Source of the DNA: Eopsaltria australis
Taxonomy: Eukaryota > Chordata > Aves > Passeriformes > Petroicidae
NCBI GenBank assembly: GCA_034509425.1
Contig: JAVTVJ010000373.1
Span: 620,001-684,000 of the forward strand
Length of the DNA stretch: 64,000 bases
Direction of reading: 5' to 3'
In this document: positions 1 through 56,831 of the stretch, piece after piece
Position numbering within the stretch: position 1 is the first letter of the stretch
Layout: the number at the start of each line of letters is the position of its first letter
The notes under the pieces: generated by a model
What the model was told of the DNA's origin: nothing
Seen by the model: the letters and a program-made list of their open reading frames with translations, nothing else
The model's database searches: none
Program-made: the position numbers and the translations under genes

Positions 1-785
1 TCCAATGAACTCCTTTAAATTTAACCAAGCTCTTGAATTTTATATTTAGCTTTGCTTATGTTAAATGAGGCTACAAAATAGGGATGGGGTAAGTTACCCT
101 ACTTTTGATGGAAACACTAAAAGCTTGACTGTGGCATTCATTAATCTTTTTTCTACTGATTTTAAGACTTGCCTAAAAAGCTTGAGCATAACCCTGTGTT
201 CCACAATGATGTGGGTACTTCCACTATGGTATACCTTTGTATATGTCCTTCCACATCCACCTGTGTGTTAATCACGTATTAACCAAACATGGTAACAACA
301 TCTACCCAAAGCTGGCACTAGAGAGCTCTAGAGACCAGCCTTGTAAACTTCTAGGTTATTCAGACCTGGTATTAAAATCCATACTTCCCAATGTACAAAC
401 TAAAACTCCAGATTCAACTTTAAACTTTTTCTGTGACTGTAGTTCAGATAAAATATGCCAGCATTCAGCAAATACCCAAAGGTGAATTAACTTTCCTTTG
501 GGACTTCTGGGAAGTGTCAGGTTACTCATGCTACTCTTGCATTAAGTTCATTTTTCTTGCTAAATCTCCTGACTCTCCTACCCTGAAAATTAGCTAAAGC
601 ATTATATTTCACAATTTATCTTCAACAAATATACTTAGCTCATATTCATCCACTTAGGCACAGTCTACTAAACTCAAGGTATCAACAATTCTCACACTCC
701 TTCCTAAATGAACCTTGAGGTTAAAGTATTTGAATGTGTTACCTACATACACAAACATTCTAACAGAGAAAATGTATTTCTTTAC
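1..785 (-). other. PRKD3: PRKD3 intron (downstream of coding exon 16)
   Basis: AT-rich intronic sequence. I looked for the next PRKD3 exon (expected AIDLINNLL and SHPWLQ) on the minus strand and did not see it. Nothing else recognisable. Confidence 0.8.
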
Positions 786-35210
<34,425 letters not shown>

Positions 35211-35253
35211 CTGACTTGCTTTACTCTGCCGAGGTCTCCCTAGTAGTCAAATT
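35211..35253 (-). other. PRKD3: PRKD3 5' UTR part of the first coding exon
   Basis: Reading the minus strand, a pyrimidine-rich acceptor ending TTTTTTCTTAG lies just upstream of 35253, so this 43-base leader is probably spliced to an upstream non-coding exon. The nearest good donors are in the CpG island about 3 kb away. No upstream ATG is seen in the 43 bases. Confidence 0.75.
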
Positions 35254-38200
35254 CTAAGAAAAAAGTATTATCAGTTCTTGATTTGAAATGAAAACAAGGA
35301 TAATGTAAGTTTCCCTTTCTTAGTTCAGTAAAATGCTCCTGACCAGTAAAACTTAAATTTCCCTTTCATTCGGTGCAAGCCAAAGAGTAAAATAATTACA
35401 GCCGCAAGTTACTTTAAATTAAAGGTTCTCTTTCTGCAGTTACAATCAGCTGATCAAAAGCAGATTGCCTGTCCTTTAGCACCACATCCAGACACGGAGG
35501 CTTACATAAAGGCCTCACACATCAGCTCTGCTGTTTTATACTTGTCCTTCATTTTTATTAAAAAACAAAAGCTGGAGAAACAGATGGAAATAGATGTTGA
35601 TAATTCATTAAAAGTATCCTCGTTCACCTAGTTACGCAGATCATATCTTAATTTAAGACTCATCTTCATGCAGATAGCCTTTTACAATAAAAAAAAGTGT
35701 ATCCTTGAGCAACAACAGAAGTCCACGTATGTGATGAACCTATTCCTCCTTCAGAAAGTCTTCTCTGAATTCACAGGACATAGTGAACTTGAAGATCAAT
35801 GAAGATACTGGATTTCATTTTTATAAAATATTTTAGCTCATGAAATGGTGGAGCAGAATGTCTGAAGACACAATCACATTAAATGTAATCTCTAATATCA
35901 CCCAGATAATCTCCAGCATTTTGAAATGTTGTACTCTGCCTGCAGGGGAAAAGATAAAATTGTTATTTCACATGAAATGCATAAAGTCACATACCCGTGT
36001 CATAACCACTCTACTTCCACGCAGCAGGATACCAACTCCTTTTACTCAAATATGTTACATTAGAAGCATTTCATACTTGTAAGTTAAACTTAACTGCTTT
36101 CCCACCATATGATACATGAGAAAAATCAGATCTAGCACTGACCAATATGTTACCACAACTTCTAATTAAGGACAATTTAGCAGAGCAAAGCACTTAGCAC
36201 TTAAGAGGAAGAAACAAAAAAGGTAGGGGGAGGGAGCAGTAGAATACAGCTCTGCTCTGTACCTCTATATTGAGAAGCTGGTGGGTAGGGAAGAAAATTC
36301 ATTAAATGCATAGAAATGTGTAAAAAACCACAAAATAAAAACTCAAACTCTATGTAGCAGCATATACTCAGGATATCATTTTAATACTGTTATTCAAGAA
36401 AACTGACTAATTACTTGCACAGACTCTAACTATAGGAAGATATGCAGAGCATACAATTGAGCATCAGTTCCTTTGAAAAAAGCATTACATCATTTAATAT
36501 TCACACGTCTCATTAAAAAGTCAAGTTTGCTACAACCTTTGAAAATAAATAATTTCATGAGCATGGACTTGAGATACTTGATACAAGATGCTATGCTACC
36601 TGATTCAATATTTCAAGCACTTCATGAGCAGCTGAAATGTTTGAAAAGAATAATTTCTAGATTCCCCATGCAACCTCTGCCACAGGAAAAGTTTTCCATG
36701 AATGCAAAAGCAGTCCAAATACATAGATACTGTATATTGCTAACAGTTTCTAAGGAGCATTGATCCATACAGTTTACCAACATCAGTAAGCTCACACATT
36801 TTTTTCCTTCTCTAAGGAAAAAAAAATAAAATCTCAGAAAGCATATTACTCTTGCAATGAAATTTCAGAAGAGAAATGCCACATCTTATTGCACACAGTA
36901 GAAGCTGTCCTTCCTCAGAAATAAGACTGAGAACTGCTAAAACAGTCCATTTATTAACACCCTATGCACTCCTGGTATTTACCAGTGCAACACCTCAAAA
37001 CCCCACTGCCACTGCATTCTGAAAGGCAGGTAAGGAAAGAGAGGTACACAAAGTGCAGCACTGGAAGGAAAATAAGCTCTTGGTACTGTGATAAAAATTC
37101 CTAACAGGGGCTCTGGAAGAGAGAACAAATTGATACTTCTGGATTTTCAGCACAGGTATCTAGACACCCTTGTCTTCAAATACACAGGACTTGTTGGACA
37201 TTTAGCAATGATACCTGAAAAGAAACTTCTGCCTTAAAGAGCACACTAAACACAATACAAATTAAAGTAATAAATAGGAAGAGTAAGGACAGCAACAGTA
37301 ACATTTAAGCACCTTTATCAAGACAGCAGCTTCACAGTGCCCTCAAGTTTGCTTGAAGATGACTCGTTCTTGTTTTCTACATACTGCTTTCCTCTCCCTC
37401 ACCTCTCACAGATACCAGACAGCAAATACAGAGCCTTAGGGGTGGATTTGAATTACAAAAAACAATGCCTAACCAACATAATAGAGAACACAAAAGCCTT
37501 ATGATGTGAAAGAATTAATGAGTCTACTAGGCAAGTTTAATTTAGACAGTGAAAACACCCTGTGAAAGCTCACCTACAACTGCCTAATTAGAACGTTAAT
37601 TATATTTACCAAAAGCACGATGGATTTGCATTGACAAAGCCTTTTGATACCATGTGCATTTGCGTACATGCCTTTGAAGAAGTTTATTTTTGCTACTTGG
37701 TAGGAAAGAATGGATCCTTCTACGAAAGGAAAGCCATAGAAACTGCTCGCTTTATAGTGAGGACAGAGTTCTTCCGAACATCAATCAAGTAAGTGTACGC
37801 TGCAATTGACATGCAGCCTACAATTCTGCACTTTGATTTATGCAAAGAAAACCCTACACCTCAAAAAGCAAAGGGGCTATGAAGGGAACCCCTCTGCCCA
37901 GCTAGCAGCGTGTGCTGGCCCATAAGCGCTGTCCCTCCCGCTCCTGGCTGCCCCCAAACCAAGAGGCTCTCGGGCAGCTCCTCCACACCTGGCCCTATAC
38001 CCGCCCTTCCGTCCCGCCGCCAGGCGAGACGCAGACGTCGAGCCCCGTTCCAGGCGGCTCCACTCGCCGTTCTTACCCCCGCGGGGGCCGTTCCCGCCGG
38101 GAGGGACGGCAGCTCCCCGCACGGATCCAGGGCGGGACGCGTCCTGCCTGTCGCGGGTCACGCAGCCCCGTCCGGGCTGCCGCTGGCAGCCGCCCGTCCC

Positions 38201-38550
38201 GTCCCGTCCCTCCCAGGTTTAAATCCCCGCTGCGCGACCCGCCCCCGCCGGCACCATCTCCGGAGATGATGTGGCCTCAGCCCGTCACCCCCACCCCGGG
38301 GCACCCAGGGCGGAGCTGCCGCCGCGGCGCTTTCCCCCCGGGGGCCCCCCCGGGGCACGGCCCGTGCGGGGCTCGGCGGCCGCTCCCGCCGCCGCGGCAG
38401 GAACTTTTCCAGTCCGCCCCCGCCCTTCCCCGGAGCGGTGGCGGCGGCGGCCCCGACCCCCGTACACGCACACACACCCCCACAGCGCGACCCCGCGGCG
38501 GCTCCCGCGCACGGCGGCGGCGGCGGCGCCCCCGGTCCCGCGGCGCTCAC
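35254..38550 (-). other. PRKD3: Predicted PRKD3 intron 1 (5' UTR intron)
   Basis: About 3.3 kb between the leader acceptor at 35253 and the CpG-island donor at 38551. AT-rich up to about 37850, then CpG island. No other feature recognised. Confidence 0.55.
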
Positions 38551-38680
38551 CTGCTGCCCCGCTGCCCCGGGCCGGAGCGGCCGCTCGCGCATCTCCAGCC
38601 CCCGGCTCCCCGCACACACACCAGAGCCGCCCGGGACGGGATGGGGCTGCGCCGCGGGGGCTGCCGGGAACTGTAGTTCC
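38551..38680 (-). other. PRKD3: Probable non-coding first exon of PRKD3
   Basis: On the minus strand the CpG island contains a near-perfect splice donor, GGGGCAGCAG|GTGAGC, whose last exon base is 38551. It is the best candidate to pair with the acceptor at 35253. The upstream limit (transcription start) cannot be read from the sequence and the end given is nominal. Two other usable donors lie at 39201 and 38077, so alternative first exons are possible. Confidence 0.5.
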
Positions 38681-38849
38681 GTCACCGGACTCTGCCGCGG
38701 GCAGCCCGGCCCTGGCGAACCACGAGCCCCGGCGTGCCCCGCGCGGGCGGGGGGCTCAGCGCGCGCGGCGGCGCAGGCGCAAGGCTCCCTGAAAGAGTTT
38801 CCGTTAGTTTTTCTCGGCCGTGGCGGGCGCTGCCCCGAGCCGCTACAGC

Positions 38850-38920
38850 GGGACGGGACGGGACGGGACGGCACGGCACGACACAACATAGCATGGCACA
38901 GCACGGCACGGCACGGCACA
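38850..38920. repeat. GGGAC/GGCAC pentanucleotide array
   Basis: Successive five-base units GGGAC then GGCAC, with a degenerate middle (ACACAACATAGCATGGCACA) and a return to GGCAC units. An interrupted microsatellite inside the CpG island, likely variable in length between individuals. Confidence 0.9.
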
Positions 38921-38950
38921 GCCCCGGCTGCAGGGCCCTGCGCTCCGAGC

Positions 38951-39018
38951 CGCAGCTGCCGCCCCGCCGCCGCCCCGGCCTCGCCGCAGCTGCCGCCCCG
39001 CCGCCGCCCCGGCCTCGC
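38951..39018. repeat. 34-bp perfect tandem duplication in the CpG island
   Basis: Two adjacent identical 34-base copies, 38951-38984 and 38985-39018, each starting CGCAGCTGCCGCCCCGCCGC. A recent duplication, or possibly an assembly artefact in GC-rich DNA. Confidence 0.88.
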
Positions 39019-41831
39019 CGCTCCAGCCGTGCCAAAGCCTGGGTCCGCGCCAGCTCGCACCCGCCGGCTGCGGTGCCAGCGCCGGTTTGGGCACCCCCGG
39101 CCTGCCCGCGGTGCCTCGCATTAGCGCTCCTGCTCCCCGCGGTGTGCTCCGCCCGGCCGGCAGCACGGCCCGCGCCTCCATCCGCGCCGCTCCCGCTCAC
39201 CTTGGCGGGCCGGGGGTGGCGCAGCCCCGCGGGGATGTCCCCCGGGCCGGGCAGGCCTCCATCGCTGCACAGGAAATACTTGACCTAGTGTGTCACAGCA
39301 TCGCGCTGGGCTTTGCCGTGGCCGCGCTGACCTGGGAGCTGGAAGTGGCTGTCAGCGTCTCCCGCTGGCCCCCACGGATGTGCGTGCGGCTCGGCAAGAG
39401 CTCAGGAGTTCTCCAGGCCCTTTTCACCCTGACTCTGCCCGTCTCCTGCTGCGTTTCAGCCCCCCCCTCCTATTACTCTGATTCACCCAAATCCCATTTT
39501 CTGCCCTGCGTTAATGATGCCACTCTTGGCACCAGCAGCAAATGTCTGCACGCAAGATACTTAGCAAAAACAGTGAAGTACCAAATAAAACTGGTGCGAG
39601 GCAAAACGGCCTCTGTGACCTCCCTCCAGCTAAAAGCTCCCTGCTGAGAGACAACCCCTAATCTTCCTTCTTGAATTTGGATTTCATTTCTTGTACAAGT
39701 CTTAAAATAATATCCGCTGCCATAGGAAGTTGGTGAAGTTTAAGTTCTATACCAGACTGAAAACACCTTGAAAAGGCAAACTGTCAAATTCAAAGGCTTC
39801 TAATGCTCAGCTCAGCTCGGCACAGATGGAGAAGCAGATTAGTGCCTTGTCATTTATAGCTCTGTGTGTAACGTTCGTTTCTCATTTCCTTCATCTTGCG
39901 CTCCTGAGGCCTGGCCCAAAACCCACTGAAGCTGAGGGGACTCTTTCCGCTTTCTTCACCCTATTTTGCATTAGAACTTTACACAGTGCAGCTGCTTGAG
40001 AGTGTAACCAGCTCTCTGGCTGACTGGAGCCATTTTATTTGATAAATAATTAGGCTGCAGTTTCTTGTCAAAATCTGGAAGTACTTTAAACTAAAAATGT
40101 AGCAGTTAATGGTTGATTCTGCTTTCAACTAGTTTTGGATGCCAAAAACCACCCTGGGACTTTTTAATGAAGGCTATTCCATGAATAGAGGATGTTCTTG
40201 CCAAAGCTCTGCACCAGATAACTGAGCAATCTTCGTTTCCTTTTTCCTCTAAAGTGGGACTCCCACACGCCACCACTGTAAACACAGAGCTTGCCTCCAT
40301 AAACATGGTTTCTGATGCTGAGCACAGCAAGGAGTCACACTCTGCTGTATTTAAAGTGCAGCAAGCTTCTCACATTCTGAGTCGGAGCCCTAAAAATAGC
40401 TGTTTATGGACGACACCAGATGGATATTAGGTATTACCACAGTCACTGGGCAACGATTATATTTCTTTGTAAAGAAGCTCAGCATTATACCATCCAATGG
40501 GGTTGGTGCCATTTAATTTGCTGCCCTAAGCTGTAATAGCTGCTTTTTCATAGATCAGAAGATGGATTAGTTAAAATAAATTTATTACAGAACACAGGAC
40601 AACATCAGCCAAAATAGACCAAACTGCTGTAAGTACTTGTTTGGTGTTACTTTCTATTAAACAAATATCGCCGAAGCATCCAACCCTGTTCTATTTGTAA
40701 AGATCTCTGTTGTAAAGAAGTTTACAACACATCTGAAAGCAGCTCTGCATTCAGTATCTGTGCATGGAGCAGTGCATCCATCTGTGCATGTGCACAGCTG
40801 GCTCCGAGGGACTGCAGCATCATGACAGCATTAGCCCTGGCTGCAGTAATTGACAGGACAAGCATTCTGGTTTGTTATTTTTATGACTACCATAATTAGT
40901 GATTTCCTGTGGATTTCATCAATGTTCTTAATCTTTTTTCTGAGCCCACATCATTCCCTCAGATGGTTAGCTTGCTTTCACAGCTCAGCTTTCCCCACTG
41001 AGCCCAGCTGTGCTTTACAAATCACTCTCTCTTATATCTACAAGATACCAGGAAATGGGTAACTTTCATTGTATTTGTTTGCTTTTATAAAAAAAAACCT
41101 GGTTTTCTGTATGGACCACAAGGTCTGTGTAAACAAACTGCATTTGGAACAGTTTTATAACTCTAAAAATGCATCGAGTTTTATCAGTTTGAAAATAATA
41201 CCTCTGGCATTTGGATATTTCATATCTGAAAATGGATACGTAATATATTCATTTCTATTCACAAGTCTAATGTTTGAATATCTTCATATTGAAGGCAATG
41301 TCTTGGGAGAGTTTACTGGTGCATTTGCCTGAGAAATTCCGTAAGCTCATGCTGCCATGATTATTTTTCATTGCTTTTGACACTGATGTTGCATAGCAAA
41401 GGCCCTCATTTAGGATCTGCAAGATCTGCAACAGATGTCTGCAAAAAGAGGAAGTAATATCTCTATGGAAAAAATATAGAAATGCTTTTCCTTTTTTTCT
41501 TCTTTTTCCACTTCATTGTCTCTTCTCTCTCGCTCTCTCAACTCAACCTCTCCCATAAAGAAGCTGAAAAAAAGTTAGGAGTTCAGGTTTGGTTTGGATA
41601 AAATCCTGAAATGTGGGTATGTCTCTGAATTACCTCATCGTCTTGGTTTGAGCCCTTAGCTGAACTTTGTCCCAAAATCTACCTCCAACAAACCAGTGAA
41701 AAGTTTAGTATAGATTTAAAAAACATGGAATCAAAATTTATCTTGGTATAAACATACATTTTTAACATATTTTTAATTAAACAAAATATATATTTGTATT
41801 ATAAATTATAGGTCATTGACTTTCGGAATTC

Positions 41832-41862
41832 ACCCCCCCCGCCCCCCTCCCCCTTCCCCCCC
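41832..41862. repeat. C-rich tract (G-rich on minus strand)
   Basis: Four runs of five to eight C separated by one or two bases. The minus strand fits the G-quadruplex pattern with four G-runs and very short loops. In AT-rich intergenic sequence. Confidence 0.9.
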
Positions 41863-42374
41863 AGTTTAAAGAATGACCTCACAGATCCTTGCATCTGCTG
41901 GATGGGTAGCCTCATTCATATCATATATATAATTCTACTGTATTGGCTCCAAAATAAATTTATTTTCCTAAGTAAGTGTTTAGGGTAAACCTAACACATT
42001 TCATACTTTTCACTTATTAAAGCTTTGTCTGTGGAAGCATTAGCCCATGGAAACAGAGTCTCTTTAACCCAAATCACCAAGTAGGATGCTTCCACAGCCT
42101 GACAGAGGCAGCTCCAAACCACGGAGACGAGTAGAGGATGAGTTAACCGGGATGAACGGCAGCAGCTCAAGCCCACAAGATGCACCGGAGCACCGGGCAG
42201 CTTCAGGGCCCTGTGCTCCTCTGTGACCATCAGCTCCTCCACCCTTTCCCTCGGGGCTGGAAGAGCTGCCTGTGGATTTCTGAGTCTGCAGCAGCCCAAG
42301 CTGCTGAACACTGGAAATCTCAGACTGCATCTGCTACCTTACTGCCGTCGGCAAATCAGCCATAGCTCAGGCTC

Positions 42375-42510
42375 AAAATTATAGAATTGTAGAATGGCTT
42401 GGCTTGCAAGGGACCTTAAAAACCATCTAGTTCCAACTCCCTGTCTGTGGGCAGGGACACCTTCCACTAGACTGGGTTGCTCCGAGCCCCATCCAACCTT
42501 TTGGATTGGT
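42375..42510 (-). mobile_element. CR1 LINE 3' end fragment
   Basis: The plus strand reads ATTGTAGAATGGCTTGGCTT, GGGACCTTAAAAACCATCTAG, then GGGCAGGGACACCTTCCACT and CCCCATCCAACC. This is the reverse complement of a common avian CR1 tail. In the intergenic region between PRKD3 and QPCT. Confidence 0.9.
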
Positions 42511-45100
42511 AATGACCTTTTACGATGTGGATTCAAACCACAGCAAACCACACTTCCTCTGTTCTCCCTGCCATGGGCCTGCCAGTCGGAAGAACCGAGC
42601 ATCAAAACTGGGTTTGTAACGGTGGAAGGTGCAGGAGTTCTCCTTCTGGAGAAAACTGGTGTGCACTAACCCACAGCACTGGGCAGTGTGTTTCTCCAGT
42701 TAATAGCCAAGGCAGTGATGGAGCACGCAGCCTCAGCTTCCCAGGGCCAGTTTGGCTGGAATGCTGCCATGTCGGAGGGCCAGCAGAAGGAAAAGGTTTT
42801 GGCAGCGATGCCTCCATCGACCGTCCATCAGCTCTTCAGTAGATGGCACTGTCACACTAGCTGTCACTTCTTGGGCACAGGAAGGGAAGATGTACAGATC
42901 ATACTGCCACTGATTGTCTATGCTTTTCTTCAGTTAAACTACCCTTTTTTTCCCCCTCCAGATGACATCTGATCACATCTATTTGATTTTTCAGAGTAAT
43001 AATCCAACTATTTTAAATGTCAGAACAACTGACCACTGAGCAATTTGTTGACACATTTTCTATTTGGTGGTATGGAGCAGGACTAAACAACACATTTTTC
43101 CTTTATAAATCCCTGGAAAAACAAAATATCCATCACTTCTGATTATTTATTTTAAGTGTGTGTACTTAAGATAGTTACATAATTCTATTTTCAGCTGTGA
43201 AGTTCTTTGATTTCTGTTCATATAGACATAGAACTTCATAGGGTGGTTATTAGAGGGGACATCTCCACTCCAAATTTTGAAAGTAATGCCCTTAAAAAGT
43301 CCTGTTTAAGCCTGTCTCTCTAAATATCTGGTCCAGCACTTACATTTTTATGTGTATTTCCCATGTAGGTGATATTAACACTGCCTTAATCTGACTCTAC
43401 GCTTGCCAAATTTGTAATCTATCAAATAATTGTAACCTTCAGAGCAACCACAATCCCTTAGGGAAAAGCAGTGTTAGCTAGTCCTGACTCATATTCTTGT
43501 CAGATTTCTCCTGTAGCTATTGTATTTATTTTCTTTTCTGCTAAATTGTATGAGAACCCTGGCACATCACCCAGAAATTCTGTCCAGCATCTGGATTGTA
43601 TAGTCAACCACAGGAAATCTCATGGAGGGGCAACAGATTTTTGTTCTGTTGTGTAGTTCTGTTGGGATCACCATCATCTTGGTAGTTTGCTTTAGACTAA
43701 TTTCCTGTGTCTTGATCTCTGACATGCTGGGGCTTTTGTCTAAAAATCTGTCAACCATGCTGATTTTTCTTGGTAATCAAAGGATTGCCCATTTCTTCCT
43801 ATTAACCAGTGACTTGGCTGTGAATTTGGAACAATTTCCTAACAAAGCAATGTGTGGACTTTCACGACTGAAAAAAAAAGACACCAATTTAAATTAACTC
43901 TATGTTTTCCTATGTAAGATAAAAAATGGTTACAGCCACATTCTGAGTATCAGCTAGAAGGATGCTGCATATGTAGTAAAGCTATCACCAGTAGAGATGC
44001 CATCTGTATGCTGGGTGCCAGATCCACCAGCTTTTCTAGGAAATCTGTGAAATCTGGGTCTACAATCTGCAAATTACAAATTGCTCCATTTCTCTCACAT
44101 CACCCTTATTTGCAAAGCTATAGTTACTAGGATGTGGCATTCCAGTACAAGGCTGACGAGCAGAAAAATGATTATTCCTGCTGCTTCCCTCCTTCCTTTC
44201 TTCTGTTTTTTTCTTTTAATTTGCTTTGACATTAAGTCTGGACTTTAAGAAATATATAAAGATCGGAGACTTTAAATGGAGTATCTGTGATGCAGAGTAG
44301 CCAGATGTTTTCTACAACATCCTAGAGCACGAACGATGACCTAAAGAAGAGATCATGAGCTCAGAAATTTGTATCTTTGGTTTAATAATTTAAATTGGTG
44401 TGCTGCAAAATACCGCCTCACCACAGATTTTGCTTCCTTGGTAATCGACAGTATAGTTACAGAATTTAAAACGCCTGAAGAGTGGACTTTCATTTTAGCA
44501 AGTATTGTTGTTGGTTTAGGCCTAAAAAAGATCTTAAGAAGAGCTTATAAATTTAACCCCTACGCAATTCTGTAGGTCTTTGCTGTCACACCCATCACGA
44601 ATGCCCGCTCCGAGCTCCCATCGGCCACGGGCGCAGGTTCCCAGCGGGAGAGCCCGGGCCGCGTCCCTCATCCCAGCGCCCGGAGCTCCCAGCGGTGCCC
44701 GAACGCGGGCAGATCACGCGGGGCCCGAGCCGCAGCCGTCCCGGAGCTGCCCCTCGGAACACAAAACCAGCTTTCAGGGGAAAGCCGCAGGCTCCGGCTG
44801 TTCCCACGGTGGGAATCACGAGTGCCCGGCGGCCGGGGGAGGAGGGAGCGGGGAGGGGGCCGGGGGCGCAGGCAGCCCCTGGCACTGCTGACGTGCCAAG
44901 GGGACGGGCTCGGCTCGCAGGGAACGCGGGCTGCCGGAGAGACACTGGCGGGGCTGCGGCTCCAGCAGCCAGCGCCGCTCCTGCGGCAGCCTCCTCCGCC
45001 CTCCCTCTCTCCATCCGTGCCTCCCTCCCTCCGTCCCTCCTCCGCCTCCACCCCCACTCTCTCCTTTGCACCCCGGGCACCCGGCGAGGCGGCGGAGGGG

Positions 45101-56595
<11,495 letters not shown>

Positions 56596-56756
56596 CAGAC
56601 AAAACATCAACAAGTTGTACTCCATTCACACTACTGTTTACTACCTTCACATTTGCTATTTAATAGCATTGGAGAGTACCAAGGTGAAGAAAAATGTGAT
56701 AGTTCTTGCTAGACTGATTGATTCAGCTGTTCCTGGCCCAATGATCCATGTAGCCA

Positions 56757-56762
56757 AATAAA
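56757..56762 (+). terminator. QPCT: Candidate QPCT poly(A) signal 1 (AATAAA)
   Basis: AATAAA about 160 bases after the QPCT stop codon. A second copy follows about 70 bases later; either could be used. Confidence 0.6.
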
Positions 56763-56825
56763 ATACCATTAAATAAGACCTAGTTCAGCCTGGAAAGAAT
56801 TTGATCTTTCCATGTTTTATTTCTG

Positions 56826-56831
56826 AATAAA
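56826..56831 (+). terminator. QPCT: Candidate QPCT poly(A) signal 2 (AATAAA)
   Basis: AATAAA inside GAATAAAAAAAAAC, followed within about 25-60 bases by T/GT-rich sequence (TTTTTCCAG, GGTTTTTGTC) suited to a cleavage-stimulation site. The 3' UTR would be about 250 bases. Confidence 0.65.

Larger units (their letters stand above)
37900..39460. promoter_or_regulatory. CpG island, PRKD3 promoter region
   Basis: A block of very high G+C and frequent CpG standing out from AT-rich flanks, with many GGGCGG/CCGCCC-type boxes and no clear TATA box. It lies upstream of PRKD3 on its strand, so it is the expected housekeeping-type promoter. Dense overlapping open frames on both strands here (up to about 300 codons) are a composition effect, not genes. 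Confidence 0.85.
39461..44589. other. Intergenic region between PRKD3 and QPCT promoters
   Basis: About 5 kb separating the two head-to-head CpG islands. It holds a CR1 tail, a C-rich tract and an ATG-less coding-like stretch at about 44360-44575. No ordinary gene is visible. Confidence 0.75.

Noticed and set aside
1..785. Possible next PRKD3 exon
   Set aside because: The peptides expected there (LINNLLQ, SHPWLQ, EMEEDP-like end) are not found on the minus strand, so the exon is outside the window.
37877..39647. Many long overlapping open frames on both strands (up to about 300 codons)
   Set aside because: They coincide with a CpG island in which stop codons are rare. Their products are Ala/Arg/Pro/Gly-rich low-complexity sequence without domain, and they overlap the PRKD3 first-exon region.
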